Source of the DNA: Defluviimonas salinarum
GTDB taxonomy: Bacteria > Pseudomonadota > Alphaproteobacteria > Rhodobacterales > Rhodobacteraceae
Direction: 5' to 3'
Assembly: GCF_026013545.1 (NCBI RefSeq)
Contig: NZ_JAPDOG010000011.1
Location: forward strand, 1-64,000
DNA: 64,000 nt
This document shows, piece by piece, positions 8,031-19,731 of the stretch. The notes under the pieces were generated by a model, which had not been told where the DNA came from, did no database searches, and was given only the letters and a program-made list of their open reading frames with translations. Numbering within the stretch: position 1 is the first letter of the stretch; every line of letters begins with the position of its first letter. A program made the translations under genes and the position numbers.

Positions 8031-8714
8031 ATGCCCACCTCTGATGCGGATCGGCGCGACTGGCGCCCGATCGCCACTGTCGACACCGTGATCCTGACCC
8101 TTGACGAGGGCAGCCTGAAGGTTCTCGTCCATCGCCGGCAGCGCGCACCCTTCGCGGGCGCCTGGGCGCTTCCCGGGGGCTATATCCGCCCCGGGGAGGA
8201 TGACAGCGCCGAAGAGGCGGCCCTGCGAGTGCTTCGCACAAAGGCGGGGCTGCCGAACTTCTATATCGAACAGCTCGCCACCTATTCCGGACCCGCGCGC
8301 GATCCTCGCGGCTGGTCGATCTCGGTCGCCTTTCTCGCCCTTGTTCCCCGCGACCTGTTGCCGGACCTGGCGGAAGACGTCTCGCTCGCCGCGGTCGATG
8401 GCCTGCCCGACCTCGCCTTTGATCATGGCCGCATCGTCCGGGACGCGGTGGCGCGGCTGCGCGGCAAGGGGGCCTATTCCTCGCTGCCCGCGGCGCTCCT
8501 GCCTGAAAGCTTCACCCTTCCCGAGCTGCAACGCGCCTACGAGATCGTTCTTGGCGATCATATCGACGCGAGCTCGTTCCGGCGCAAAGTGCTCGATCTT
8601 GACATGATCGAGGAGACTGGCGAGGCGCAGGCGGGGGTGAGCAAGCGTCCAGCGAAGCTCTACCGGCTCACGGGCGCTGCCCGGACCTTCAATCGCACGC
8701 TTGGCGCGGCCTGA
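8031..8714 (+). CDS. NrtR-like Nudix-domain transcriptional regulator
   Basis: 227 residues: a Nudix domain (about 10-140), then a C-terminal winged-helix segment (about 150-225) ending in KLYRLTG, the architecture of NrtR regulators. The Nudix box GGYIRPGEDDSAEEAALRVL keeps the glycine-rich start but lacks the catalytic REUxEE glutamates, as expected for a ligand sensor rather than a hydrolase. NrtR proteins sense ADP-ribose-type nucleotides. The start at 8031 has GGGAG spaced correctly; the ATG at 8004 has no site. It probably controls itself, the J-domain gene and the VWA gene through the TTGCAAGTT operator. Confidence 0.8.
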   Translation: MPTSDADRRDWRPIATVDTVILTLDEGSLKVLVHRRQRAPFAGAWALPGGYIRPGEDDSAEEAALRVLRTKAGLPNFYIEQLATYSGPARDPRGWSISVAFLALVPRDLLPDLAEDVSLAAVDGLPDLAFDHGRIVRDAVARLRGKGAYSSLPAALLPESFTLPELQRAYEIVLGDHIDASSFRRKVLDLDMIEETGEAQAGVSKRPAKLYRLTGAARTFNRTLGAA

Positions 8715-8771
8715 TCGACGGTCTCGGTCCGGGCGCGCCTCATGGCGGCGAAATGCGAATACCGGCAGGAA

Positions 8772-8794
8772 TTTTCAGGCCCTGGCGCTACGAT
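8772..8794 (+). promoter_or_regulatory. TTTTC-N12-TANNNT promoter
   Basis: TTTTCAGG, nine bases, then TACGAT, about 52 bp before the start of the 8847 gene. A divergent member of the shared promoter family: TTTTC is kept while GCA is not. Confidence 0.45.
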
Positions 8795-8846
8795 CCGCAC
8801 GCCGCCGACATGATCCGGCCGGCAGACTCCAACGCGAGAAGATCGA

Positions 8847-9221
8847 ATGAAATATGACACCGAAGCCATGAACACGGCGGCCTGTCTCTGGGAGCAGTGC
8901 ATCGAACCCACCCATGCCCTGTTCAGAGGCGTCCAGGCGCTCCGGGATATCCACGGTACTGTCGACGTCCGGGCAGGGATCGTCGGACTCTCCGAGGCCT
9001 GCGATATCGTCTACGAGACCGCCAGGGGGCTGGGCTACGACGACAGCTTCGACTGGGAATTCTGCCCGCTGTTCCTCCGGCACTGCACGACGGCGGATGA
9101 TCCCGAGGCCACGGACATCGCCCTGAAGTTCAATCTCGCCGACGAGGCCGCCGTCAAGGCCAACGCCCAGCTGATCCTGGATCATGCCTGGAAGCCGTCG
9201 GACTCGTCTCCTTCCCTCTGA
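8847..9221 (+). CDS. Hypothetical protein
   Basis: 124 residues, acidic, with scattered Cys (C14, C19, C49 and others) but no CxxC pair. No family, signal peptide or membrane segment. Monocistronic: its own promoter lies upstream and a strong inverted repeat downstream separates it from the convergent ligase gene. Confidence 0.65.
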   Translation: MKYDTEAMNTAACLWEQCIEPTHALFRGVQALRDIHGTVDVRAGIVGLSEACDIVYETARGLGYDDSFDWEFCPLFLRHCTTADDPEATDIALKFNLADEAAVKANAQLILDHAWKPSDSSPSL

Positions 9222-9245
9222 CGGCGCCGGGCGGGCGGCCGATCA

Positions 9246-11824
<2,579 letters not shown>

Positions 11825-11853
11825 CCGTAAAACTCCTCGAACGTTTCCGCTGG

Positions 11854-11876
11854 ATTATGGACCCTCCGGACGAAAA
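11854..11876 (-). promoter_or_regulatory. TTTTC-N12-CATAAT promoter
   Basis: Minus strand: TTTTCGTC (11876-11869), nine bases, CATAAT (11859-11854), 30 bp before the start of the 11378-11824 gene. Same spacing as the other members. Confidence 0.5.
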
Positions 11877-11929
11877 GACGAATGCCGCACAGATCTCGAC
11901 TTTCGTGCCACCAGGCCGCGCAAGAAGCT

Positions 11930-11976
11930 TGACCGATTGGTCAGGACCGAGCTAACCATTTCCTGACCGAATGGTG
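11930..11976 (+). promoter_or_regulatory. Tandem TGACCGAWTGGT operator-like sites
   Basis: TGACCGATTGGTCA (11930-11943) is palindromic with a 4-nt centre. TGACCGAATGGTG (11964-11976) is an imperfect copy directly before the start codon of the 11978 gene. Such sites are typical of TetR-family operators. No TetR gene is seen in the window, so the regulator would act from elsewhere. Confidence 0.4.
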
Positions 11977-11977
11977 T

Positions 11978-12622
11978 TTGATCATGCTCTTTCCCAAAAG
12001 TTTTCCCGTCAATGAGGGCGATCTCCTGTTCATCGAGTTCGCCCCCGTCGTCCTGCCGGCCTTCACGACGCGCAAGGCCCGGCACGCCAATCACGACCTG
12101 CTCGCGCGCCACGGCATCGACGAGGTCGAGGTCACGCCGGTGCTTTACGAACGCCAGTCGGAATCCTGGTACGACGACAGTACGCGGTCCGGCGGCCCGG
12201 TTCACGAGATCCTGTTCTTCTTCGACCCCGACGAGTTCCCGGTCGCGGACTACGGGATCGTCTTCACGGACCCGACCTTCGAGGCCGCGGCAGCCAAGCA
12301 TATGCGCGGCCTCTTTCCGGCCGAACGGTTCGGCGAGATCGAATATACCGAACTCGCCAACCAGTGCGACGACGCGATCTCGATGGAGTTCCCTATCGCC
12401 GATGGCCGTGGTTTCGGCCGTGCGATCCGCAAGGATCCGGTCTTCTTCGAGCACCTCGTCGAGAGCCCCATGATCCGCTCATCGCGGCTGATCTCGGCGG
12501 TCACGGCGGATCTCTATGCGCAGGCCGTCTCGCCCCATGCCGACGACAGCAAGCGGCCGCGGCCGCCCGAAGGCCTTTACGCGGGCATGTGGGTGACCTG
12601 GGGCGCGCCGACCCGGCACTGA
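11978..12622 (+). CDS. Hypothetical protein
   Basis: 214 residues (212 if ATG 11984 is used); neither start has a clear ribosome-binding site. Soluble, with aromatic/acidic stretches (HEILFFFDPDEFP) and no known motif. Flanked upstream by paired palindromic sites that nearly touch the start, so tight repression is possible. Converges with the secretion genes. Confidence 0.6.
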   Translation: MIMLFPKSFPVNEGDLLFIEFAPVVLPAFTTRKARHANHDLLARHGIDEVEVTPVLYERQSESWYDDSTRSGGPVHEILFFFDPDEFPVADYGIVFTDPTFEAAAAKHMRGLFPAERFGEIEYTELANQCDDAISMEFPIADGRGFGRAIRKDPVFFEHLVESPMIRSSRLISAVTADLYAQAVSPHADDSKRPRPPEGLYAGMWVTWGAPTRH

Positions 12623-12625
12623 TCG

Positions 12626-13939
12626 TCAGCCGTCATGCATCGACCGCGAAAGGAAGCGCGTCAGCGGCTCCATCATGAGGGCGATCGGGGCCTGTTCGCG
12701 GGTCAGGAAGAAGGCCTCCACCGGCATGCCCGGCACCAGATCGCGGCCCCCGAGCACCGCAAGACCGGCGGCGGTCACCCGCAGTTCGGCCTCGTACCAG
12801 CGCGCCCCGGACCGCGCGTCGGACATCACGTGCGGCGAGACCCTGAGGACCTCTCCCTCGACCCTCGGCAGGCTGCGGGCACTGAAGGCGGGGAAGGTGA
12901 GCAACGCGCGCTGCCCGGCCATGACCCGGTCGATGTCCCGCGGATCGATCCGGGCAATCAGGTGGCTGGAGCGTTCGGCCGGAATGATGAACAGGACCGG
13001 ATCCGCGGGGCTCAGCACCGCGCGCCGCCCCGCAACCCGCAGGTCGTGGACGATCCCGTCGACCGGCGCGCGGATCTCCAGCCGTCCGAGCCGTGCGCGG
13101 ATCGCCGCAAGGCGCTCGGCGGTCTCCGCTTCCTGGACATCGATGTCGCGCAGCTCCGACAGGGCCGTCTCCCGACGCGACGCCCCGAGGTTGAGGATCT
13201 GCAGCCCGATCTCGGCCAGCATCTCGCGGGCCCCGGCCAGATCGGCCTCGATCGCGCCCGCGCTGCCCTCGGCCTCGACGAAGGCCAGCTCGGCCTCCCG
13301 GACAATTCCGGCCCGTGCGACCCCCTTCGCCGAAAGATCCTCCTGGATCGCAAGCGCTTCGGAGAGCAGCCCGGCCTGGCGCGAGAGGGAGGCTGACTGG
13401 ACCTCGAGACCGGCGATGCGGGCACGCACCTGGTCCTCGCGCTTGCGCATCTGAGCCTCCTGCTGGCGCTCGGTCTCGGACCGGGCGGCAAAAAGCTCAC
13501 GCTCGCCGTCGAGGATCCCGGCGCCACCCACCTTCTCGGCCAGGGCGACCAGATCGGCGGGGAAGTCGACCTCGTCACCGCCATCGCGCTCAGCCTCGAG
13601 GCGGGCGATCCGGGCCCGGAGCTCGACGAGGCGGTCCTCGAGAATCCGCGCCTCCGGCGCGAGGTCCGCCTCGTCGAGCCGCACCAGGACCGCGCCCGCC
13701 CGCACCGCCTGGCCGCTATCGACGAGGATCTCCTCGACGACGCCGCCATCGGGATGCTGAACCGCCAGCCGGTCGCTTTCGAGGCCGATCTCGCCCTGGG
13801 CGATCACCGCGCCGGAGAGCGAACCGAAGACCGACCAGGCCGCGAGGCCGGCGACGAGCAGGACCGAGAGGATGGTCGTCGCGATCACCCGCGGACGCAG
13901 ACGCAGCGCCGCGGCGCCGCAGATCGGTTCGGTCTTCAT
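12626..13939 (-). CDS. Type I secretion membrane fusion protein (HlyD/PrtE family)
   Basis: 437 residues. One N-terminal transmembrane helix (about 18-42), a lipoyl half-motif (VQHPDGGVVEEI), a long coiled coil (about 100-290) rich in Glu/Arg/Leu, then the second lipoyl half (IRAPVDGIV) and the periplasmic beta-barrel. This is the periplasmic adaptor linking the ABC exporter to an outer-membrane TolC protein. It overlaps the upstream ABC gene by 4 nt. No TolC gene is in the window, so a chromosomal one must serve. Likely substrate: the RTX protein at 58409-60874 (inference). Confidence 0.9.
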   Translation of the reverse strand: MKTEPICGAAALRLRPRVIATTILSVLLVAGLAAWSVFGSLSGAVIAQGEIGLESDRLAVQHPDGGVVEEILVDSGQAVRAGAVLVRLDEADLAPEARILEDRLVELRARIARLEAERDGGDEVDFPADLVALAEKVGGAGILDGERELFAARSETERQQEAQMRKREDQVRARIAGLEVQSASLSRQAGLLSEALAIQEDLSAKGVARAGIVREAELAFVEAEGSAGAIEADLAGAREMLAEIGLQILNLGASRRETALSELRDIDVQEAETAERLAAIRARLGRLEIRAPVDGIVHDLRVAGRRAVLSPADPVLFIIPAERSSHLIARIDPRDIDRVMAGQRALLTFPAFSARSLPRVEGEVLRVSPHVMSDARSGARWYEAELRVTAAGLAVLGGRDLVPGMPVEAFFLTREQAPIALMMEPLTRFLSRSMHDG

Positions 13940-15618
13940 GCCGCCTCTCCTTCCCGGATACCGGCGGGCGAGAGGATCTTCTCGCGCGGGCCGAAGGCGC
14001 GGACCGCGCCACCGTCAAGAACCAGGATCAGGTCGCATTCCTCGATCGCCGAGGGCCGGTGCGCCATCACGATCACGGCGGCGCCCCGTGAGCGCATCTC
14101 GCGCACGGCGCGGTTCAGCCTGATCGACCCGTCGTGATCGAGGCTCGAATTGGGCTCGTCGAGGACGACGAGGGCGGGCACGCCATGGACGGCCCGCGCG
14201 AGGCCGATGCGCTGCAACTGGCCACCCGACAGGCAGGGCGCGTCAGGATCCAGGAGCGTGTCATAGCCCGCCTTGAGCGACACGATCAGCTCATGGGCTC
14301 CGGCGATGCGGGCCGCCTCGACGATCGCCGCTGCCGAGGCGTCCGCGGCGAAGCCGGAAATGTTCTCGGCGATGGTGCCGCGCAGGAAGCGGACCTGCTG
14401 CGGCAGGTATCCGACATGGCTGCCGATCCTGTCGGGATCATATTGCCCGAGCGGCGCCCCATCGAGAAGAACGCGCCCCGACGCCGGGGTCAGCCCCCCG
14501 GTGAGGAGGCGGCCAATCGTGGTCTTGCCCGAGCCGCTCGGCCCGACGATGGCGAGCGCGCTCCCGGGGCCGACCTCGAAGGAGATGCCCCTGAGGACCG
14601 GGCTGCCCGGGAGATGGCCGGCCACGACATTCTCGAGCCGGACATGGCCGGCGGGCGCGGGCAGGGCGGTGCGGGCCGCCGCCGGCGCATGGGTCATGAG
14701 GCCCGATAGCCGTTTCCAGGAACCACGGGCCTTCTGCAGCGCGCCCCATTGCCCGATCAGCACATCGATCGGCGCGAGCGCCCGCCCGACGAGGATCGAG
14801 GAGGCGATCATGCCGCCCGCGGACATTTCTCCCCGGATCACGAGGAATGCGCCGAACCCGAGGATGAGCGATTGCAGTATCTGCCGGAACGTCCGCGAGA
14901 AAACCGAGAATGCACCATGCCGGTCGCTCAGATCGAGCCAGGACAGGATCGACAGGCGCTGAAGCTCCCGCCAGCGCAGGAAGACCGCACGACCGATGCC
15001 GAGGCTTGACACGGTGTCGTTGCCGGAGCGGATCTCCCGCAGCATCCGGTCGGCCGCGAGGGCGGCCGCTGCGCTCGCCTCCTGACGAGGGGCGCTCATG
15101 ACCTGGCCGGCAATGGCGGCGGCGACCAGGATCGCCCCGCCGCCGACAGCAAGGAGGCCAAGCGCGGGATGGAGGACGAAGATCGCACCGATGAAGAGCG
15201 GTATCCAGGGCAGATCGAAGAGCGCGAGAAAGGCCGGTGAAGCGGCAAGGCGGGAGAGTGTCTCGAGATCCCGGCTTCCCGCCGCCGTGGCGGCGTCCTG
15301 CGGATCGCCGCGGGCCGCATCGAGGCTCGCGGCGAAAACCGGGCCATCGAGATCGGACTGGAAGCCCGCTCCGGCCCGCGCCGCGATCCTGGCGCGGCCA
15401 TGATCGAGAAGGCCCATCATCGCGAAGAGGAAGAGCATGACCGACGTCAGGCTGATCAGGGTCTCGACCGAGCCGCTCGGCAGAACCCGGTCGTAGACCT
15501 GCAGCATGTAGATAGACCCGGTCAGCATGAGCAGGTTCACAAGCACGCTGAGAAGGAGAATGATACCGAAAGGATGCGCCGCGCGCTTCCGGGCCGCCGC
15601 GAATTCCGTGCTTGCCAT
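13936..15618 (-). CDS. Type I secretion ABC exporter (PrtD/HlyB family)
   Basis: 560 residues from ATG 15618. The frame is open far upstream but that stretch is antisense to the HDAC gene and not credible. Six-helix membrane domain (about 15-300, beginning with LLLSVLVNLLMLTGS), then the ATPase with Walker A GPSGSGKTT, signature LSGGQ and Walker B ALVVLDEP, with the H-loop in MAHRPS. There is no N-terminal C39 peptidase domain, so it is of the PrtD type that handles RTX proteases and hydrolases. Forms an operon with the HlyD gene downstream (4-bp overlap). Confidence 0.9.
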   Translation of the reverse strand: MASTEFAAARKRAAHPFGIILLLSVLVNLLMLTGSIYMLQVYDRVLPSGSVETLISLTSVMLFLFAMMGLLDHGRARIAARAGAGFQSDLDGPVFAASLDAARGDPQDAATAAGSRDLETLSRLAASPAFLALFDLPWIPLFIGAIFVLHPALGLLAVGGGAILVAAAIAGQVMSAPRQEASAAAALAADRMLREIRSGNDTVSSLGIGRAVFLRWRELQRLSILSWLDLSDRHGAFSVFSRTFRQILQSLILGFGAFLVIRGEMSAGGMIASSILVGRALAPIDVLIGQWGALQKARGSWKRLSGLMTHAPAAARTALPAPAGHVRLENVVAGHLPGSPVLRGISFEVGPGSALAIVGPSGSGKTTIGRLLTGGLTPASGRVLLDGAPLGQYDPDRIGSHVGYLPQQVRFLRGTIAENISGFAADASAAAIVEAARIAGAHELIVSLKAGYDTLLDPDAPCLSGGQLQRIGLARAVHGVPALVVLDEPNSSLDHDGSIRLNRAVREMRSRGAAVIVMAHRPSAIEECDLILVLDGGAVRAFGPREKILSPAGIREGEAA

Positions 15619-15744
15619 GGTCCGTTGCCGAGTATCCGGATAATTTTCGACATGCTCGCGTTTTCGCATTCGACTTGCAAGACCGGGAATCGATATGCGA
15701 GAATTATTTCGAGTAAATCTTTCCTGCCAAGGACGCCAACAATC

Positions 15745-16698
15745 ATGACCTGCGCCCTGATCGCGCCGTTCGGCATTGACACGCACCGGACCCCGCCCGG
15801 TCATCCCGAACGCCCCGAGCGGCTTGCCGCGGTGCTCTCGGCGCTCGATGAGACCTTCTTTCCGGACCTCCAGAGGTTCGAGGCGCCGAAAGGCGATCGG
15901 GAGTTCCTGCGGACGGTCCACGATCCGGATCACCTCGATCGGCTCGACTCCCTGACGCCCGGGTCCGGCGCGGTGGCAATCGACACCGATACGGTCCTTC
16001 TGCCCGATACGCTCGATGCGGCCCTGCGCGGTGTCGGCGGCGCCTGCCTCGGCGTCGATCTCGTGCTCGAGGGCCGGGCCCGGAACGCCTTCATCGCGTC
16101 GCGTCCACCCGGCCATCATGCCGAGCGCGCCCGCGCCATGGGCTTTTGTTTCTACGGGACGGTTGCCGCGGCCGCCCTGCACGCGGTGCGCAACCGCGGG
16201 ATCGAGCGCGTCGCGGTGCTCGACTTCGACGCCCATCACGGCAACGGAACGCAAGACATCCTCTGGGACGCATCCGAGGTCTTCTTCGCCTCGACCCACC
16301 AGCGCAACATCTTCCCGATGCGCGGGACGGCCGAGGAGACCGGCGCGCATGGCCAGATCCTGAACCTGCCGCTGAAGAACGGCTCGGGCTCGCGCCAGAT
16401 GGCCGAGGCCTGGGGGTCTATCCTCGCCCGCGTCGAGGAATGGCGGCCCGAGCTCATCCTCCTGTCGGCGGGCTTCGACGCCCATCAGCACGACCCGCTG
16501 GCCGGTCTGCGCTGGAGGGACACCGATTTCACATGGCTCACCGGGCGGATTCTCGATCTCGCCGAGCGGCATGCGCCGGGCCGGGTGGTCTCGGTCCTCG
16601 AGGGCGGCTACGATCTCGGCGTGCTCAGGCGCTGCGTTCCTGCCCATATGCGGCTTCTTGCAGGCCCGGCCCCCGAACGCCATCCGGAACCGGCCTGA
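15745..16698 (+). CDS. Histone deacetylase-family (AcuC/HDAC-like) amidohydrolase
   Basis: 317 residues covering the whole HDAC-like fold. Conserved motifs: RPPGHHAE (two active-site His), LDFDAHHGNGTQ (zinc ligands Asp and His), LSAGFDAHQHDPL (zinc ligand Asp) and EGGYD near the end. Bacterial members deacetylate acetyl-lysine, acetylpolyamines or acetoin-linked substrates. It is divergent from the ABC exporter gene; whether the two are functionally linked is unknown. Family assignment is firm, substrate is not. Confidence 0.88.
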   Translation: MTCALIAPFGIDTHRTPPGHPERPERLAAVLSALDETFFPDLQRFEAPKGDREFLRTVHDPDHLDRLDSLTPGSGAVAIDTDTVLLPDTLDAALRGVGGACLGVDLVLEGRARNAFIASRPPGHHAERARAMGFCFYGTVAAAALHAVRNRGIERVAVLDFDAHHGNGTQDILWDASEVFFASTHQRNIFPMRGTAEETGAHGQILNLPLKNGSGSRQMAEAWGSILARVEEWRPELILLSAGFDAHQHDPLAGLRWRDTDFTWLTGRILDLAERHAPGRVVSVLEGGYDLGVLRRCVPAHMRLLAGPAPERHPEPA

Positions 16699-16729
16699 AC
16701 CGTCTGCGAAAAACCGGTCATGGTTCAGA

Positions 16730-16752
16730 TTTTCCGGATGAGCGACTAGAGT
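16730..16752 (+). promoter_or_regulatory. TTTTC-N12-TAGAGT promoter
   Basis: TTTTCCGG, nine bases, TAGAGT, 34 bp before the 16787 start. A reverse-oriented TGCGAAAAACCGG (16705-16717) lies just upstream. Confidence 0.5.
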
Positions 16753-16786
16753 TCCGCCAGCCAGAAACCAACCCGGAGATGCCGCG

Positions 16787-17206
16787 ATGCCGGTCTACCA
16801 CCTCTTCCAGATCCGCCCCGACGCGGAGCAGCTCCGCGCGCTGCGCACCAATGAAAAACCGGAACTTGCCGCGGCCTGGCTCAGCGGCCGGCTCGGCCAG
16901 ATCGCCGGCGCGCTCGAGCAGGATCTCTACCGCTTCACCGCGATCGTGAAGGCGCGCGATCTCGAGGACCTGTTCTACAAGACGAATGCGATCGACGCGC
17001 CCTGGACGGACGGCCCCGCGGTCCTTCATGTCGAGCCTGGCGCGCAATCGACCTCGGTCGGGGACGTCGCCGTCGACCTCGAGGCCGACGAGGCGAGTCT
17101 CTGTGCGGTGCTCGGTTGGGAGGTGCTTTCCTGGGACCGGGCGCAGGACTTCCACGTGAAGGCCTCGCAGCTCCCGATCCCGGAGGAAAACGCCCCCGCG
17201 CCGTGA
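16787..17206 (+). CDS. Hypothetical protein
   Basis: 139 residues, soluble, starting MPVYHLFQIRPDAEQ. No family recognised. Single gene with its own promoter, convergent with the glycosyltransferase operon. The short gap beyond the stop contains GCGGCC/GGCCGC arms that could form a weak hairpin. Confidence 0.65.
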   Translation: MPVYHLFQIRPDAEQLRALRTNEKPELAAAWLSGRLGQIAGALEQDLYRFTAIVKARDLEDLFYKTNAIDAPWTDGPAVLHVEPGAQSTSVGDVAVDLEADEASLCAVLGWEVLSWDRAQDFHVKASQLPIPEENAPAP

Positions 17207-17254
17207 CGCGGGTGACGTCGGGCGGCCGCGGCTTTCGCCCCGGCCGCGATCCGA

Positions 17255-17668
17255 TCAGATGATGACCTCGAGATTCCAGAACGCCACGATCTGGCGCTCG
17301 CAGGCATCGCGGAGGTCTTTCGTCTCGCCGCAGATCCGCTCGGCGCGAAAACCGAAACGCTCAAGCCCCGAATAGTCGAGATGCGAGAGCACCACGACCT
17401 CGACGCCGCGCTCCATCGCGAGGGTCGTGAGCTGCATCGCCAGCGCCGCGAGATCGTTGCGCGGCTCCGAGATCCGCACCCCGACACAGACCGTGGAAGG
17501 GTCCCTGAAGTGCGCCAGGAAAGGGTTGCGGCCAGCCCCCTCGGGGAAGCGCTCCTTGCCTCCCTTACGCGCCCTGGGATCCAGGGGCGCCAGCAGGTGG
17601 TCGATATTGACGGCCTCGTGACAGGTGATGCGGGACATCACGCCGTTCCAGCGGGTTGCAATCGTCAT
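17255..17668 (-). CDS. Hypothetical protein downstream of glycosyltransferases
   Basis: 137 residues; His and Cys near the N-terminus (ITCHEAVNIDHLL) and a central VVVLSHLDYSG. No family recognised. Its start overlaps the stop of the upstream glycosyltransferase (ATGA), so it belongs to the same operon and may act with it. Confidence 0.65.
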   Translation of the reverse strand: MTIATRWNGVMSRITCHEAVNIDHLLAPLDPRARKGGKERFPEGAGRNPFLAHFRDPSTVCVGVRISEPRNDLAALAMQLTTLAMERGVEVVVLSHLDYSGLERFGFRAERICGETKDLRDACERQIVAFWNLEVII

Positions 17669-19731
17669 TCGGACATCTCCATGATCAGGCGGGCAGCCTG
17701 GGCATTACCGGTTTCGGGAAGCGCGATGGCGGCGAGATTGGCGCGGATCTCCTCGGCGCGGCCGTTATCGAGAAACTCGGTGACCTTGCGCGAGAGCGTC
17801 AGCATCTCGTGCGGCTCGACGATATCGGCCAGGCCGCGGCTCACCGCCGCCATGGCGCGGGACTGCTGGTCGTCCATGAAGGCGTTCATCTGCGCCATGA
17901 AGATCGTCGGTACGCGGTTATACATCGCCTCGTGGAAGCTGTTGTAGCCGACAGCCGAGATGTAGAGGTCCGCCGCGGCGACAAGCGCGCTCGCGTGATG
18001 GGTCTTGACCACGCGGGTGTTCGGCCAGCTGAACGCGCCGGCCTCGACCGTCGCGGTCGGCCAGACCACGACAAGGTTCAGCGTGTCGGGGCGGCGCGCC
18101 ATCATTGCGCAGATCGCGGCGATCTGGGCGCTGCGGTCCGCGGCGACACCGCCCCCGAGCATGGTCACGACGAGGTGGCGGTATTCGGTGCCGAATTCGG
18201 CCGCGATGCGCTTGCGCAGGGACCGGCGCTTTCCGGCGCTGAGGTTCATCTGCTGTACGATCGGCCCGACCGGCCTCAGGTGCGAACCCGAGGAATAGGA
18301 GGTGTTGAGCTCCTCGAAAGCCTCGGTCGGAACGATCACGCGGCTGAATGCCTTTTCCCGGTCGAGCGCGATCGAGTTGTCCTGGCCGGCCTGCCACATG
18401 CCGCGCCGCACCCAGACGCCATTGAGATTGTTCTCGACGATCGAGCGGTAGATCGAGTCGAAGACGTAGCCACCATCGAAGACAAGCGTACGCTTGGCGG
18501 CCGAAAGAGCCTTGAGGCGCGCATAGTTGACGAGGTCGTTCTCGTGCTCCTGGGCGTGGAGCGGCGACCGGCTGACCAGCGGCATGACTTCGAACCCGTA
18601 GCCTTTGAGCATCTTCATGCAGGACGGGAAGGCGGCAAAGGTCGGCGCACCCTTCGTGCGGTCCATCTCGGTGGCGATGAGCGAGCAGCGCTGCGCATGC
18701 CCCAGGCCGACACCGTTGGTCGGCACGAAGAGCACCGGCGAGGATGTCTCGGCCTGACGCTTGCGGCGCGGTTCGGAGGTGTCGGCAAGCTCCGGCTGGC
18801 GGAGCTGCGGGACAACCTTGAGCATGTCGACCGAGGCGGTGAAGCCAGAAGCCAGCACCTCGCGCCGGATCAGGGCGAGGTGGCGGATCACGCTGTTGGC
18901 AAGGTAGCTTCCGGCCGCGAGAAGATCGCTCGGCCCGTGCAGGAAGGCATCGACCGCCTTCGACCAGCCGCGCTCGCGGGAGCCATCGATCAGGGCGGCG
19001 CCGGCGACAGCGAGATTGGCCACGAGCGACTGGGTGCGGTAGGACGACGAGGGGGCGCTGAAGATCATGCAGGCATCGACGCGCGGCGCAAGTGCCGCAG
19101 GCAGGATCTCGCCGTAGTGATAGAACGGGATCGTGGTCCCGAACTGCTTGCCCCACTCCTGCTTGGTCTTGCCGTCGGTCAGGACCGCCACGCGGTATTC
19201 CGGCGAGGTGCCGATTGCCAGGAGCGCCTGGCGCTGGGTGTCGGTCTTCAGGTCGGGCGCAACGAGCAGCACGACGGGACGTTCGTCCTGGCGCGGCGCG
19301 CGCGCCAGCTTCACGCCGAAAACCGGCATGTGATGGGCGCCGCTGGCAATCCCGGCCGGAACATTCACGACCTCCGGATCGTCGCCAAGAACATAGGACA
19401 ACTTCGACTTGATGCCGATCACCGCCTGCAGGTTCGGGAAGCGCCCGACGGCGATGGCGCGCGCGCCCGCCTCGAGGTCCATGCGCCGCAGAAGGGTGAG
19501 CTTGCGGTCATTGATCTCATGGGCGCGCAGGAGGACGAGGGTGTCACCGGCCTCGGGCGCCTTGCCGAGGATCCGCGTCACGCAATCGAACTGCGCGTTG
19601 CGGTTCAGCGATGCCGGGATCGCGCCGCGGCCGATGCCGGCGCGAATGCCGGCCGCCTCGAGCTGTGACGTAAAAACGGTCAGCTCCTCGAAAGCATCGG
19701 GATTCTCGGAACCGATATCACAGAAGATCAT
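17665..19731 (-). CDS. Two-domain glycosyltransferase (GT-B, MurG-like C-terminus)
   Basis: 688 residues. The C-terminal 340 residues look like a GT-B enzyme: FVPTNGVGLGHAQRC (acceptor-side glycine loop), TMLGGGVAADRS (nucleotide-side glycine loop), and SAVGYNSFHEAMYNRVPTIF, which matches the donor-binding helix of UDP-sugar transferases. The N-terminal half is a second Rossmann-like region without clear motif. Start at 19731 chosen because it falls inside the end of the upstream gene (14-nt overlap), typical of coupling. Probably modifies a surface polymer or protein with the partner at 19718-20803. Confidence 0.75.
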   Translation of the reverse strand: MIFCDIGSENPDAFEELTVFTSQLEAAGIRAGIGRGAIPASLNRNAQFDCVTRILGKAPEAGDTLVLLRAHEINDRKLTLLRRMDLEAGARAIAVGRFPNLQAVIGIKSKLSYVLGDDPEVVNVPAGIASGAHHMPVFGVKLARAPRQDERPVVLLVAPDLKTDTQRQALLAIGTSPEYRVAVLTDGKTKQEWGKQFGTTIPFYHYGEILPAALAPRVDACMIFSAPSSSYRTQSLVANLAVAGAALIDGSRERGWSKAVDAFLHGPSDLLAAGSYLANSVIRHLALIRREVLASGFTASVDMLKVVPQLRQPELADTSEPRRKRQAETSSPVLFVPTNGVGLGHAQRCSLIATEMDRTKGAPTFAAFPSCMKMLKGYGFEVMPLVSRSPLHAQEHENDLVNYARLKALSAAKRTLVFDGGYVFDSIYRSIVENNLNGVWVRRGMWQAGQDNSIALDREKAFSRVIVPTEAFEELNTSYSSGSHLRPVGPIVQQMNLSAGKRRSLRKRIAAEFGTEYRHLVVTMLGGGVAADRSAQIAAICAMMARRPDTLNLVVVWPTATVEAGAFSWPNTRVVKTHHASALVAAADLYISAVGYNSFHEAMYNRVPTIFMAQMNAFMDDQQSRAMAAVSRGLADIVEPHEMLTLSRKVTEFLDNGRAEEIRANLAAIALPETGNAQAARLIMEMSE

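Noticed and set aside
13936-16683. A 915-residue ABC protein using the whole open frame
   Set aside because: The first 355 codons are antisense to the well-supported HDAC gene and have shadow-frame composition. The membrane domain starts properly at ATG 15618.
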